This document shows, one piece after another, positions 19,301 through 27,510 of a stretch of DNA of 64,000 nt (its first letter is position 1; every line of letters begins with the position of its first letter). Made by a program: the position numbers and the translations under genes. Below the pieces are notes generated by a model. The model ran no database searches. It saw only the letters and a list, made by a program, of their open reading frames with translations, and was not told where the DNA came from. The stretch spans positions 1,116,001 to 1,180,000 of the forward strand of contig NZ_CP070228.1 of assembly GCF_016904675.1 (NCBI RefSeq), given 5' to 3'. The stretch comes from Arcanobacterium phocisimile (GTDB lineage: Bacteria > Actinomycetota > Actinomycetes > Actinomycetales > Actinomycetaceae).

Positions 19301-20308
19301 AATATATGGGAACGACGTAGTTGCAGAGAGTTGTGGGAATGAGGGGCTTCCAGCGTACTCAGTAATATTAAAAGGATTTCCTTGGGCATCTTTATACGGG
19401 AATTCAGCCACTGACCTATACGCAACATCGCCATTTTCGCCCAAATCCTTAAATTGAATCAAATCGGCAGTGTGGTTAACGATAATATCGAAATACACTT
19501 TAATTCCGCGCCCATGTGCTTCGTCAATCAATAATTTGAGTTCATCATTTGTGCCAAGATGCGGATCGATCTGGGTAAAATCGGTTATCCAATATCCGTG
19601 GTAGCCAGCGGACGCATTTTCTCCGCTGCCTTGCACTGGGCGATTTTGGAAAGACGGGGTAAGCCAAATAGCAGTCATTCCAAGGTCTTGAATGTAATCA
19701 AGTTTTGCCCTTAGTCCGGCAATATCACCACCGTGGTAAAAACCTTTGTTGGTTGGGTCAAAACCCGATTCCATCGGGTTGGCACCTAAATCAGCGGTGT
19801 CATTCGAGGTATCGCCGTTGTAAAAACGATCTGTGAGGACGAAATAGAAGGATTCTCCGGTACCTTTTTCAACTGGAGTTTGTATGAGCGCATCATCTGC
19901 AGGCGTATAAGGGGCTGCTAGCTGATCATATTTTAGCCCAATGCGTCCCGTTTTAGTGTCAAACTGGAAGGTAATCTCGGTAGCCGCAGCTACGGTGATC
20001 TGCATATCGTCACCAATATTTGAATACCAGTTCTCGTCTGCTTTAACCTTGTATTTCCAAGAGCCGCTCGGCACGGTTAACGTCTTTTCATAGACTGTTG
20101 GTTTTTCAGTACTATTACTCATCTCGGTGTCGGTGCAGGCTGGGGCCCAGTCAGCACACGAGGTCGTCTCATCAAGAAAATTACCGGTAACAATCACCGC
20201 TACTGGTGCCGCGTTAGCTGGAACAGCAACCAACGTCGTCAGCAAAAGAACAATGGTTGATATACCGACCATCATTGATCGTGAAAACCGCAGTTTCGTT
20301 CGCTTCAT
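13349..20308 (-). CDS. Cell-wall-anchored bifunctional amylase-pullulanase (two GH13 domains)
   Basis: A 2319-residue secreted glucan hydrolase. A signal peptide (about 1-33, cleaved near VPANA) is followed by an X25-like beta domain. First GH13 domain: DIIVNHT, GFRIDTAKHV (Asp409 nucleophile), GEVYN (Glu440 acid/base), FLGNHD. Next come two further X25-like modules, a CBM48-type module (LSLWAPTAKSVTLRLF) and a second GH13 domain of pullulanase type: YDPYHY, DQVFNHT, GFRFDLMG (Asp1529), GEGWNFG (Glu1566), VDAHDNE. Three bacterial Ig-like repeats, a Pro/Glu-rich stretch and a sorting signal LSRTG plus hydrophobic helix and RRRYRQ tail end the protein. One catalytic half should cut alpha-1,4 links and the other alpha-1,6. 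Start at the ATG at 20308 with AAGGAG; upstream in-frame codons are leader. Confidence 0.93.
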   Translation of the reverse strand: MKRTKLRFSRSMMVGISTIVLLLTTLVAVPANAAPVAVIVTGNFLDETTSCADWAPACTDTEMSNSTEKPTVYEKTLTVPSGSWKYKVKADENWYSNIGDDMQITVAAATEITFQFDTKTGRIGLKYDQLAAPYTPADDALIQTPVEKGTGESFYFVLTDRFYNGDTSNDTADLGANPMESGFDPTNKGFYHGGDIAGLRAKLDYIQDLGMTAIWLTPSFQNRPVQGSGENASAGYHGYWITDFTQIDPHLGTNDELKLLIDEAHGRGIKVYFDIIVNHTADLIQFKDLGENGDVAYRSVAEFPYKDAQGNPFNITEYAGSPSFPQLSATTSFPYIPERVGEIKPDTLSDVTLYHNRGNGTWQRGSEDFTFGDFYTLDDLMTENPKVVSAMTDIYSTWANFGIDGFRIDTAKHVNFPFWQEWTKNIKAAANNKDFFMFGEVYNFDARDLAPYARNTEMDATLDFGWQSSALAYLRGGSAEAFGGIYAADDLYTTPHSTAGDMPTFLGNHDMGRIGYLLNGKSNILERELLGHELMFLTRGQPVVYYGDEQGFVGTGNDKDARQSLFASQVSDYQNQLLVDGTTLGNQDHFSQTAPVYAKIQEVARLRNAHDALKTGAQIQLYADNGPGIYAFARVDRNEKTEYLVAVNNTEAPKSASFPTLTANTEYVPLYGATDPVKATDKIDITVPAFGAVVYKANKPVNSSDNIEITLAPNQFRSAEAQSRGLDGQPTVTSALAEVSATIAPHRWAETSFAWRIVGETQWKPLGVATGDKPRVFHDVDGLDRGTLVEYRAVSVDSMGNKVATSSYASVNLEQGELGTQKLDPLQAHVFVPGTHNDIMGCTKNWQENCPQAELKLDPASGWYTQKFTLPAGNYQYKVALNGTWDESYGEKNGVRGIASGAGGENSPYHLDSEQEVTFFYNPDTHEFYNTAQRDSWTLPGTFNKDLGCTTGGVNGGNWDPACLVTLMADPENDGVFIFETLNIPAGDHEVKAAKNFRWNNGEIGCPSEAGGNCHFTAQENKMTRFTLDVNKHTLSITSVDPTRYIEYQTHWLAPDTFAWPTELGHDGTWELYWAADGGITIDDGIKGAEGHVALVKDPRGLASDLKKNDPHLRDYTALHPAQDIDNIEDILTGQLMVVYTNPRGVPLYAGGVQTPRVLDALYADSAGKREQGVSFDGDTPSLSLWAPTAKSVTLRLFEEPGADGVVGNNFFEYKMNRETDGSWTILGKPEWKNRPYQYDVEVYIPEIATVSSQPDQKKKAETIQNNIVTDPNSVALAVNSTHSVIVDLSDKEFIPAGWPGQAPQLKNFTQHAIYELNVRDFSIADQTVPQNKRGTYAAFTEQESDGMKHLKELSAAGMNTIHLLPTNDIGSIPELRADQETPNVPQAGSDHAEQQEAVMAVADRDGFNWGYDPYHYVAPEGSYAMDENQYGGKRTREYRQMVAGLHEAGYQVILDQVFNHTYSSAQYQQSTFDRIVPGYYYRLDMKGTTLNTPCCSEVATEHKMAEDHMVDSIVSWAKIYKVDGFRFDLMGFHSRDTMEKVRAELDALTVEKDGIDGKKMYLYGEGWNFGSVANDVRFKQARQGNLDGTGIGSFNDRLRDGVHGHGDNKFEQGFGNGLATAPNAHTTSDNAAYEKLKHKTDLIRLGLAGNLRDYEFYTSDGNLTRGDHIDYGGQPAGFASQPYESVNYVDAHDNETLYDLNVFGLPIDTSMDDRVRMNTLSLATVAMGQSPMFWHGGTDILRSKSLDRNSYNSGDYFNQIDWSLQTNNFGIGLPPARDNQQQWGNMAPLLQNGSLKPDQAAMKSASAQAQELLKLRSSSPLFTLGSAELIKERVTFPDAGSLATPGMIMMRISDPRPQTTSASTAMVRAFLEAVMPVSVPNADDLDPDIADILVVFNATPQLLEKSIEELKGIDYALSDIQANGVDEVVKSTTWSKDEGKVSIPARSVAVLVAKQETPDTVRPVITVDPQEVALTVGAEVPVLTDGVSATDDVDGVFALSDIVVKVEKVDGDSVTVVDKISTDIPGTFQVTYSVVDKAGNTAAPVVRTYSVVDLSAPVVIVEPASVELAVGSQVPVLTDGVSATDDVDGVFALSDIVVKVEKVDGDSVTVVDKISTDIPGTFQVTYSVVDKAGNTAAPVTRTYSVTDQTPPEITVQPAEISLTVGDVMPTEEQLRGGASATDNVDSELSITLEVPKEATTDKPGMFIIRFTVSDSAGNTASAERTYHVVAAPVQPEPEPEGPQDSDLTNNQHKPSGSPEENSAIVGNQQEPDQPQPSSPTVVDSPEQLSRTGVDLYALGIIALVVLGAGMTLRRRYRQ
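13890..14370. repeat. Near-identical tandem repeat inside the pullulanase Ig-like region
   Basis: Two 199-bp copies, 13890-14088 and 14172-14370, lie 282 bp apart, so each repeat unit is 94 codons. I find one base difference (A/G in TTGAAATC versus TTGAGATC). They encode adjacent Ig-like modules (DGVSATDDVDGVFALSDIVV). A third, diverged copy precedes the wall-anchor stretch. Such identity implies recent duplication or gene conversion and makes the number of repeats prone to vary. Confidence 0.92.
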
Positions 20309-20397
20309 TGAAAACTCCTTGTAACTAACGGCAATAACCGTGGTTAGAAGATATGCGCAGGTGAATCTCCGTCGACTTATCCCTTGATTATGGATAT

Positions 20398-20446
20398 ATC
20401 CTACGGATTGCACTGACCCTTGCAATTGTTTTCAATATGCTTGCAA
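20398..20446 (-). promoter_or_regulatory. Candidate pullulanase promoter with CTTGCAA repeats
   Basis: On the minus strand TTGCAA (20425-20420), a 16-base gap and TAGGAT (20403-20398) make a plausible -35/-10 pair. The heptamer CTTGCAA (+ strand) occurs at 20419-20425, over this -35, and again at 20440-20446, exactly 21 bp upstream. Streptomyces maltose/amylase genes are controlled through CTTGCAG-type direct repeats bound by a LacI-family regulator (MalR/Reg1), so a related maltose-responsive control is plausible. Inferred by similarity only. Confidence 0.4.
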
Positions 20447-20546
20447 AATCTGTAGCGTGAAACTCCAATAGATGCCTATAATACGCAGCTAAATAAAGAT
20501 AGTTTTTGCAACGTCATTAGCATTTTCTCAATCATGTAACCTTCGC

Positions 20547-21037
20547 ATGCTTAGTCACGATGGCTATCCCATCACTCCAAGTGTGGTCGGTCCACTGGTC
20601 TGGCGATCAGTTTGCTCTCAATAATCATCGTTCGCAACTTTTCGTTTCTCTCGTTATTGCAGCGTCTGCTACTCTTCTCTGATTAGTGTCGAGCATTAAC
20701 CGAATTATACAAATGGATTCGCATGCACAATATGGTGCAGAATTTTCTGCCACAGTAGAACATCTCACTCCGGCCAAACAATTAACAACTCTTTAAAGAT
20801 CGAGGTCCGCGCTACGCGAGAAGCGATCCTATTCAACATGCCACGGTAGGCCACGCCAACGATAACGGTTATGAATTCGATTATCGCCTTGGTTCTTCTG
20901 GGCACATCGCTATGATCTATCAATCCGTGGACCGCGCCACTTGTGATTGCAGCGTTGCCGCCAAACCTGCTGATCTACAACCAATTATTCATCTAGACAA
21001 CGGATATATTGTTGAATATTCCTCAGCAGAAGAATAA
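20547..21037 (+). pseudogene. Decayed gene for a small membrane or exported protein
   Basis: Three stretches read as successive parts of one protein. Frame 1 runs from ATG 20547 (MLSHDGYPITPSVVGPLVW) to a TAA at 20622. A second frame then gives a hydrophobic segment (QLFVSLVIAASATLL), an in-frame TGA at 20680, and further sequence to a TAA at 20794. A third frame from about 20795 runs 80 codons (GYEFDYRLGSSGHIAMIYQ) to TAA 21035. I do not recognise the family. A one-TM or signal-anchored protein of about 160 residues broken by two frameshifts and one nonsense codon fits. The rest of 20447-21226 shows no gene. Confidence 0.5.
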
Positions 21038-21226
21038 CTATACTGCCCTACCTGTACATACAGTTTGCATTTTTACACCTATAGCAAGTCTTTTACAACG
21101 AACCTAGCTAAATTTGCAAACTCTGTGCTCGGTGTAGTGCTTTCAGCCTATCGTTGGTGAGCACTCGTTACTTCAAGAACCTTCTTAAACTCATCCTCGA
21201 GCCTTTTCTTTGGGCCTATAGCCACG

Positions 21227-22286
21227 CTAGCTCGATTCTTTGTTCGGCCAATTATCGGGATTCGTTGCGTATTGCTTTTGATCTTCGGTCAGATACTTGT
21301 CAAGTGTTTCCGGAACTCCCCCCGTTCACAAAAATGATATAAGCTAACGAAGGTTGCTTCCTAAAACTGACCTCATCAAAACTCGCCCGTTCAAACTTCG
21401 CTACATCAAAACGCGCCCGAAGAAAACTCACAGTTCCAGAGAACACTGAGTGGGAAAAATTGGACCTAGATGGAAAATAAACATCATCGAAATTAACGTT
21501 GCTGTCGAACGAAACCTGCGATAAATTCAGATTCTCAACAAGGACCGCACCTTGTAGATCGAACGCACAATCGCACCAAAGTTGGTCTGTATTTTTGACT
21601 TGAATGTTGTCCAAGTTTTTATCGGTATTGGCTAGGTCTTCGTTAACAGAGATGCGATTTCGCAGTAATCGCTCTCGCATTACCCTGAAGATCGTCGATT
21701 CCACTACCGCATCTGGAGATATGAGTCTTGCATGGCAGGCGCCAGCAGGTTTCTCATCAGATTGCCCAGGCTCAAGTCGCTCAATAAATTTTTGGGTATG
21801 CTCACCATGCCGATCTGTTCGAAGATAGCCACAGAGAATGTCAACAACGCGCTGTTTATACTCTCCTCGATAGGTATCCGAAATTTCTGCCAGCGCATAC
21901 ACACCGGCTATACGTTTTTGCGGAGAATCCGACACGAGCTGTTCAGTAGCTGTTACCATGCGCTAATCAATAAAACCGGACTCGGTATACTTTTGTTTGC
22001 GGTAGGCGATCACTAAATATGCAACTGCACCAATTCCTGCTACAACTCCTAGAGCAGGTTGTACCACATCGCTCATTTTAGTTTCGTCATCGTGAAACAG
22101 CGAAGAATTCAGTATGTAAAAGCCGCAAAAGATCAAAACAAGAACTACGATGGCGGAAAGAAGAACGCCAACGATATTCCCTAGGAGAGTCTTAAACCAA
22201 TATTCTCCGGTGTCCTGCTTTTGGCCGGTGTTAGATGAGATGCGTCCTTCTATAGACTCGTAAGGATTAGGGAACTGTTTCTTCAT
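21227..22286 (-). pseudogene. Pentapeptide-repeat membrane protein, interrupted by an amber codon and a frameshift
   Basis: The 5' part (22286-21963) encodes two membrane helices (GVLLSAIVVLVLIFCGFYIL and a second at about residues 75-95) ending YRKQKYTESGFID then TAG. The same frame resumes two codons later at ATG 21959 with TATEQLVSDSPQKRIAGVYAL, the region that directly follows the YRKQ segment in intact family members. Pentapeptide-like repeats follow (NVNFDDVYF, FSGTVSFLRARF). At a six-G run (21318-21323 on +) the frame ends at 21300. Removing one G restores PETLDKYLTEDQKQY and a natural stop at 21227. Two lesions imply decay, or, less likely, read-through and slippage. Family function is generally unknown. 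Confidence 0.75.
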
Positions 22287-22364
22287 TATTCGGCTTCCTT
22301 CTGCCACAGTTCACTGTGAACGTTGTAGCTATTTCATCCTAGAAAAACCGAATAAATCAGCGAG

Positions 22365-23555
22365 TCACCACAGTGCGCGAATCACCGTATCGGCAAGCAA
22401 CCGCCCGCGCAACGTCAAGACAATCCGCCCGCCGAGCGCAGCCGCCGGATCGATGAGTTCATCAGCAATCAGCCCCGCAACCACCGAAGGTTGCGCACCC
22501 TCAGGAATAGCGATGCCATCAGCTAACCGCACCCCCAACATGATGTCTTCTTCACGCTGCTCGTCAGCGCTCAAATGCTCCACATCAGCGACCGGCAACG
22601 TATCAGCCAAAAGATGCTGCGCATATGCTCCTGGATGTTTCATATTCCAAAACCGCGTACCGTTAATATGGCTATGCGCACCCGGGCCGTAACCCCACCA
22701 GTTAGTATTACGCCAGTACGCCAGATTATGCCGAGAGTGTTTCCCGGGCTTAGCCCAGTTCGACACCTCATACCAGGAGAAGCCGGCTGCGCTCAGCGTC
22801 GCCTCAGCCATTTCATATTTTGTAGCCTGTTCATCAGGATCAGTATCAGCAAGCTCACCGCGTCGTACCTGCCGGCCCATCGCCGTACCCGGCTCAATCG
22901 TCAAACCATAGGCCGAAATATGCCCCGGATCTAAGGCAACGGCGACGTCGAGGGAGCGCTGCCAATCCTCGCGGCTCTCCCCCGGCACACCGTAAATCAA
23001 GTCCACCGAAAACTCTAACCCGACCTCACGCGCCCACCTAGTCACTTTCGTCACCTGGCCGGGAGTATGCTGACGCTCAAGCGTAGCCAAAACGTGTGAC
23101 ACAGCGCTTTGCATACCGAACGACACTCGCGTAAACCCGCCGTCTTTCAGCGTTTGTAACGCTTGGCGGTCAACTGTTTCCGGGTTGACTTCCGTCGTAA
23201 CTTCAGCTCCATCAACGACGCCGAACTGTGTACGTAACGCATCAAGTACCGCAACGAGTTGGGATGCGTTGAGCATAGTGGGCGTACCACCGCCGAAGAA
23301 GATCGACGTCAGGCCTGCACCAGTTTCATGGCCACTCAGGCGTTGCGCAGACTGCGCAATTTCGCGCAGTACCGACTCGTGATAGTCGCCAACCGAGGCA
23401 CCTGTGCCAAAGTCAGTATTCGTATAGGTGTTGAAATCACAATATCCGCAACGCACCTGGCAGAACGGGATATGAACGTAGGCCCCGAAACCATCGGTCA
23501 CATCAGAATCAGGGAACGACAGTTCGTGGGCTGGTTTAGGTGACAGTCCAATCAC
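22365..23555 (-). CDS. hemW: Radical SAM protein HemW (heme chaperone, formerly coproporphyrinogen III oxidase-like)
   Basis: A radical SAM enzyme-family protein that binds heme and is proposed to deliver it to respiratory enzymes. The cluster motif FCQVRCGYCDF (C-x3-C-x2-C) lies about residue 40. Downstream are FFGGGTPTML, EVNPETVD, RVSFGMQS and YGVPGE, all HemW-type. The C-terminal HemN_C region is present. I place the start at the GTG at 23555, which overlaps the trmB stop by 4 bases; the open frame to 23597 runs back into trmB. About 396 residues. Downstream, 22307-22364 has no clear terminator. Confidence 0.92.
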   Translation of the reverse strand: MIGLSPKPAHELSFPDSDVTDGFGAYVHIPFCQVRCGYCDFNTYTNTDFGTGASVGDYHESVLREIAQSAQRLSGHETGAGLTSIFFGGGTPTMLNASQLVAVLDALRTQFGVVDGAEVTTEVNPETVDRQALQTLKDGGFTRVSFGMQSAVSHVLATLERQHTPGQVTKVTRWAREVGLEFSVDLIYGVPGESREDWQRSLDVAVALDPGHISAYGLTIEPGTAMGRQVRRGELADTDPDEQATKYEMAEATLSAAGFSWYEVSNWAKPGKHSRHNLAYWRNTNWWGYGPGAHSHINGTRFWNMKHPGAYAQHLLADTLPVADVEHLSADEQREEDIMLGVRLADGIAIPEGAQPSVVAGLIADELIDPAAALGGRIVLTLRGRLLADTVIRALW

Positions 23556-24370
23556 GGCAAGGTGATGCTGTGGGCAGCCGAAGCCGGCGTCGCACACACG
23601 TCGTGGATGGTTCGTCCAGCATCAATTCCGCGCTGTTCGAAGCGGGTCATGATTCGCCCGGTCCACCGTGGCGCAAATCCGCCAACGAAATCGCCTTCGT
23701 CGTTCGGATCAGGATTCTCCCCTGGATGCAGATTCGTCAGGCATTCACTGCGCTCAATAACGTCACGCATCTGCCAGGCGTAGTTATCCCAATCGGTGGC
23801 CATACGCCAGATACCGTCGTCAGCCAACACGCCTGCAATGGTGCGTGCGAAGGTTTCATTCACAATACGACGCTTGTGATGGCGGGTCTTACGCCACGGA
23901 TCGGGAAAGAACGTCCACACTTCCACAGCCCGCGGATTAGGAACCTCAACGTCGGTGCGGAAAATAATCGGCAATGTCTGAGCAGCATCAGCTTCCATCA
24001 CGCGAACGTTCTCCACACCTTCGCGCATGGCAGCGTTCACACACCGTGCCACACCAGGTGCCCATGCTTCTAATGCAAGAAAATTCCGCTCCGGATGCGC
24101 CTTCGCCTGGGAAATAAGCTGTTCGCCAGAGCCTGGTCCGATCTCCACCACAAGCGGCGCAACTCGACCAAAGGCGGCTACCAGATCAATAAACGCATCG
24201 TCAGCAATCGTCGTCTGGGCTTCACCGGCCGGATAGTCAATCACATAGTGTGGGCCATGCTCAGCCATCACCTTTTCGAACTTATCCCCTAACCGCGAAC
24301 CGCGGCGGGTGAACGAAATGATACGACCGTAATTCTTGTTACGCTCAGTAGGCTCGTTCGTCGTCGTCAT
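23552..24370 (-). CDS. trmB: tRNA (guanine(46)-N(7))-methyltransferase
   Basis: A SAM-dependent methyltransferase that makes m7G46 in tRNA. The SAM-binding motif [12 protein letters not shown] (about residue 75) and the family stretch [16 protein letters not shown] (about 152-168) are diagnostic, as is [10 protein letters not shown]. 272 residues, normal for actinobacterial TrmB with an N-terminal extension ([12 protein letters not shown]). Overlaps lepA by 4 bases (ATGA) and hemW by 4 bases, so the three are translated as a coupled unit. Confidence 0.95.
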   Translation of the reverse strand: MTTTNEPTERNKNYGRIISFTRRGSRLGDKFEKVMAEHGPHYVIDYPAGEAQTTIADDAFIDLVAAFGRVAPLVVEIGPGSGEQLISQAKAHPERNFLALEAWAPGVARCVNAAMREGVENVRVMEADAAQTLPIIFRTDVEVPNPRAVEVWTFFPDPWRKTRHHKRRIVNETFARTIAGVLADDGIWRMATDWDNYAWQMRDVIERSECLTNLHPGENPDPNDEGDFVGGFAPRWTGRIMTRFEQRGIDAGRTIHDVCATPASAAHSITLP

Positions 24371-26226
24371 TTCTTCTTTGCCTCCGGCATATCTGAAGCC
24401 AACGCAGCCACAAACGCTTCTTGGGGAACATCAACGCGACCAATGGACTTCATTCGCTTCTTACCGGCCTTCTGCTTCTCAAGCAACTTGCGCTTACGAG
24501 TAACGTCACCGCCGTAGCACTTCGCCAACATATCCTTACGCAACGCCTTAATGGTCTCGCGCGCAATAACGCGAGTACCGATAGCAGCCTGCACCGGAAT
24601 CTCAAACTGTTGACGCGGAATCAGCGCCTTGAGCTTCGCCGTCATCTCCACACCATAATGGTAGGCAGCATCACGGTGAACGATAGCCGAGAATGCGTCC
24701 ACGGTTTCACCGTTGAGCAAGATGTTAACCTTGACCAAATCCGCCGTCTGCTCGCCCTCTTCTTTGTAATCAAGCGAAGCGTAACCCTTGGTACGCGACT
24801 TGAGCTGATCAAAGAAGTCAGTGACGATTTCAGCCAGCGGTAACTTGTAGTGCAATTCCACGCGGTCTTCAGACAGGTAATCCATCCCGCCCATAATTCC
24901 GCGGCGCTGCTGGCACAGCTCCATAACCGAACCAACGTAATCCTTCGGCGTCAAAATAGTCGCCTCAACCAGCGGCTCATAAATCGCCTTGATCTTGCCA
25001 TCGGGGAACTCCGACGGATTAGCAACCACGTGCTCCTCGCCCGAATCGGTAACGACCCGGTAGATAACCGACGGCGCAGTAGCAATAAGATCTAGATCGA
25101 ACTCGCGCTCTAACCGTTCGCGGATAATCTCCAGATGCAACAAACCCAGGAAGCCGCAACGGAAACCGAAACCGAGCGCCACCGAATTTTCCGGCTCATA
25201 CGTTAACGCGGCGTCATTCAACTTCAGCTTTTCGAGCGCATCACGCAATGCTGGATAATCCGAACCATCAATGGGGTAAATACCAGAGAACACCATCGGT
25301 TTCGGATCGCGATATCCGGCCAAGGCCTCAGCTGCAGGTTTACGAAGATCGGTGACTGTATCGCCAACACGCGACTGGCGGACATCTTTTACGCCAGTAA
25401 TAAGGTAACCTACCTCGCCTACGCCCAGGCCCTTTGACGGCTTCGGTTCTGGGGAAATAACACCAATTTCAAGTAGTTCGTGGGCGCCATTGGTTGACAT
25501 CATCGACACGCGCTGGCGCGGGGTGAGGTTGCCGTCAACAACACGGATATAGGTCACCACTCCGCGATACGAATCGTAAACCGAATCGAAAATCATGGCC
25601 CGGGTGGGCGCCTGCTCGTCACCGACTGGAGCAGGCACATCTTTGACGATTCGATCTAATAATTCATCGACGCCCTGTCCGGTTTTACCTGATACGCGAA
25701 TGACGCTATCGGGGTCAACACCCAGCAACGCGCCGATTTCGGCCGCATACTTTTCTGGATAGGCGGCAGGTAAGTCAATCTTGTTGAGCACTGGAATAAT
25801 GACTAAGTCATTTTCCATTGCCATGTAAAGGTTGGCGAGGGTTTGTGCTTCGATGCCTTGAGCCGCATCGACAAGCAAAATCGCACCTTCACATGCGGCA
25901 AGTGACCGGGAAACCTCGTAGGAAAAATCAACGTGTCCGGGCGTATCGATCATGTTGAGCGCGTAGGCATGCTTGTCAACTGACCACGGCATGCGCACTG
26001 CTTGAGACTTGATAGTGATGCCACGCTCGCGCTCGATATCCATCCGGTCGAGGTATTGCGCACGCATGTCACGATCAGCTACTACGCCGGTGAGCTGAAG
26101 CATACGATCAGCGAGGGTCGACTTTCCGTGATCAATATGTGCAATGATACAAAAGTTACGGATCCGCGACGGATCAGTGGCGGCAGGCTCGATAGCTTTG
26201 AGCTCAGCGGCGGTCGATACAGGCAC
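24367..26226 (-). CDS. lepA: Elongation factor 4 (LepA)
   Basis: A ribosomal back-translocating GTPase related to EF-G. GTP-binding motifs are AHIDHGKST (about residue 32), DTPGHVDF and NKIDLP. The LepA-specific C-terminal domain carries [16 protein letters not shown] near the end. 619 residues, standard size. GTG start at 26226, with AAGGAG 5-6 bases upstream. First gene of the leftward lepA-trmB-hemW operon; its promoter lies in the 77-base divergent gap to the gene at 26304. Confidence 0.97.
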   Translation of the reverse strand: MPVSTAAELKAIEPAATDPSRIRNFCIIAHIDHGKSTLADRMLQLTGVVADRDMRAQYLDRMDIERERGITIKSQAVRMPWSVDKHAYALNMIDTPGHVDFSYEVSRSLAACEGAILLVDAAQGIEAQTLANLYMAMENDLVIIPVLNKIDLPAAYPEKYAAEIGALLGVDPDSVIRVSGKTGQGVDELLDRIVKDVPAPVGDEQAPTRAMIFDSVYDSYRGVVTYIRVVDGNLTPRQRVSMMSTNGAHELLEIGVISPEPKPSKGLGVGEVGYLITGVKDVRQSRVGDTVTDLRKPAAEALAGYRDPKPMVFSGIYPIDGSDYPALRDALEKLKLNDAALTYEPENSVALGFGFRCGFLGLLHLEIIRERLEREFDLDLIATAPSVIYRVVTDSGEEHVVANPSEFPDGKIKAIYEPLVEATILTPKDYVGSVMELCQQRRGIMGGMDYLSEDRVELHYKLPLAEIVTDFFDQLKSRTKGYASLDYKEEGEQTADLVKVNILLNGETVDAFSAIVHRDAAYHYGVEMTAKLKALIPRQQFEIPVQAAIGTRVIARETIKALRKDMLAKCYGGDVTRKRKLLEKQKAGKKRMKSIGRVDVPQEAFVAALASDMPEAKKK

Positions 26227-26303
26227 GTGTTCTCCTTTTCATATAGTCGATCCAACGATACCAGCGTTAAGCATACTGGCGCTCTTAGTGGCACACTTAG
26301 GTT

Positions 26304-26903
26304 ATGAGTATCACCGCAGGTTCGTTAAATTATCTCCTTCCGATCATCGAACGATTTACCCGTTTGCCAGGCAAGATTTTGGTTGCCGTGGCTGGTTCGA
26401 TCACCGCGTTATCGCTGACTGTTGGCTGGTTTGCTGGCCGTTCATCGGCGACGTGGATCGGCTGGTGGCCGTTTGCCGTCTCTGTATTCTTCGCGTATGC
26501 AGTTATTATTTTCGCTGTTTTGCGTTTCCGGTTACAGCGCGCTGTCGATGCCACGATCGAGAAATTGACCGGAACTATTGCGGATTCGACTGCGGTGACG
26601 ATCATCGACGAAGATGGCAACTTGATAGGTAACTCGGAATACAGTTTCGACGACGAGATTCAACGGGTTCGTAATGCTCAACGTCGATCGGATGCCCAAA
26701 AAGAAGCCGCCGATAAACGAAACGTATTTTTTCCGCGGGTAGAAGCGGCACAGCGAGCTGCTATTGCTGGCGCTGGCGGAGTGGAAAATGCGCCATACTT
26801 ACGTGATGATCTCCGAATCACGATTGTGACAGCGTTGCTGAGCGTAGCGTCGATCCCGACTGGTATTTTCACCCTTCTAGTAGGTTTGATTATCTGGATT
26901 TAG
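26304..26903 (+). CDS. Hypothetical membrane protein
   Basis: A 199-residue protein with membrane helices at about 25-45 (ILVAVAGSITALSLTVGWFAG) and 53-73, and a C-terminal hydrophobic segment at about 175-199 ending IIWI. The middle is a charged, helical cytosolic part (EIQRVRNAQRRSDAQKEAAD). No enzyme motif is visible. Divergent from lepA and upstream of the PH-domain gene; the 102-base gap after it suggests a separate promoter for the latter. Function unknown. Confidence 0.7.
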   Translation: MSITAGSLNYLLPIIERFTRLPGKILVAVAGSITALSLTVGWFAGRSSATWIGWWPFAVSVFFAYAVIIFAVLRFRLQRAVDATIEKLTGTIADSTAVTIIDEDGNLIGNSEYSFDDEIQRVRNAQRRSDAQKEAADKRNVFFPRVEAAQRAAIAGAGGVENAPYLRDDLRITIVTALLSVASIPTGIFTLLVGLIIWI

Positions 26904-27005
26904 GATCATTAGCTACCTCTGTGGCTGTTTTCAACTCGAGTAGCATCTGCCATACTGACACACGCTGAGTGTCGTGGGCACTGTCACCTGTGGCACAATC
27001 ATTTT

Positions 27006-27506
27006 ATGGCGTTATCAGAAAAACTACTTGGCCGCGACGAACATGTTATTCGGCATATGCATGAGCATATTAAGGCCCTATTTTGGAATACTTGCGGACT
27101 CGTTCTGATCCTCATTGCGCTGGTGCTCGCCCTGGTTTTCCTTCCGGACTCTCTTCGCCCGTGGGGCACGTGGGCGTGTATCGTATTCGCCCTCGTTGCT
27201 GCTTTTATCGTATGGTTCTTGCCCTGGCTGCGATGGATCACCTCGACGTACACGATCACGAACCGTCGAATTATCACCCGCTCAGGGATCTTTTCGAAGA
27301 CCGGACACGATATTCCGTTATCACGCATTTCAGATGTCGCTTATGAACACGATCTGATAGATCGTATCGTAGGGGCAGGTACTCTGATCTTGGAAACGTC
27401 AGCAGCCCAACCGCTTATCTTGCATGATGTTCCTCGGGTTGAAGATGTCCATGTTGAACTCACAGAGCTCTTATTCTCCGCTGATACAGACGAAATGGAT
27501 GCTTAA
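27006..27506 (+). CDS. PH domain-containing membrane protein (bPH2 family)
   Basis: A 166-residue protein with two membrane helices (about 30-48 and 53-75) and a bacterial PH-like domain (DUF304/bPH2, about 78-150). The opening STYTITNRRIITRSGIFSK and SDVAYEHDLIDRIVGAGT are typical. Such proteins are membrane-associated, with no agreed activity. No Shine-Dalgarno precedes the ATG at 27006, so a leaderless transcript is possible. The next gene starts 4 bases after its stop. Confidence 0.85.
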   Translation: MALSEKLLGRDEHVIRHMHEHIKALFWNTCGLVLILIALVLALVFLPDSLRPWGTWACIVFALVAAFIVWFLPWLRWITSTYTITNRRIITRSGIFSKTGHDIPLSRISDVAYEHDLIDRIVGAGTLILETSAAQPLILHDVPRVEDVHVELTELLFSADTDEMDA

Positions 27507-27510
27507 AACT

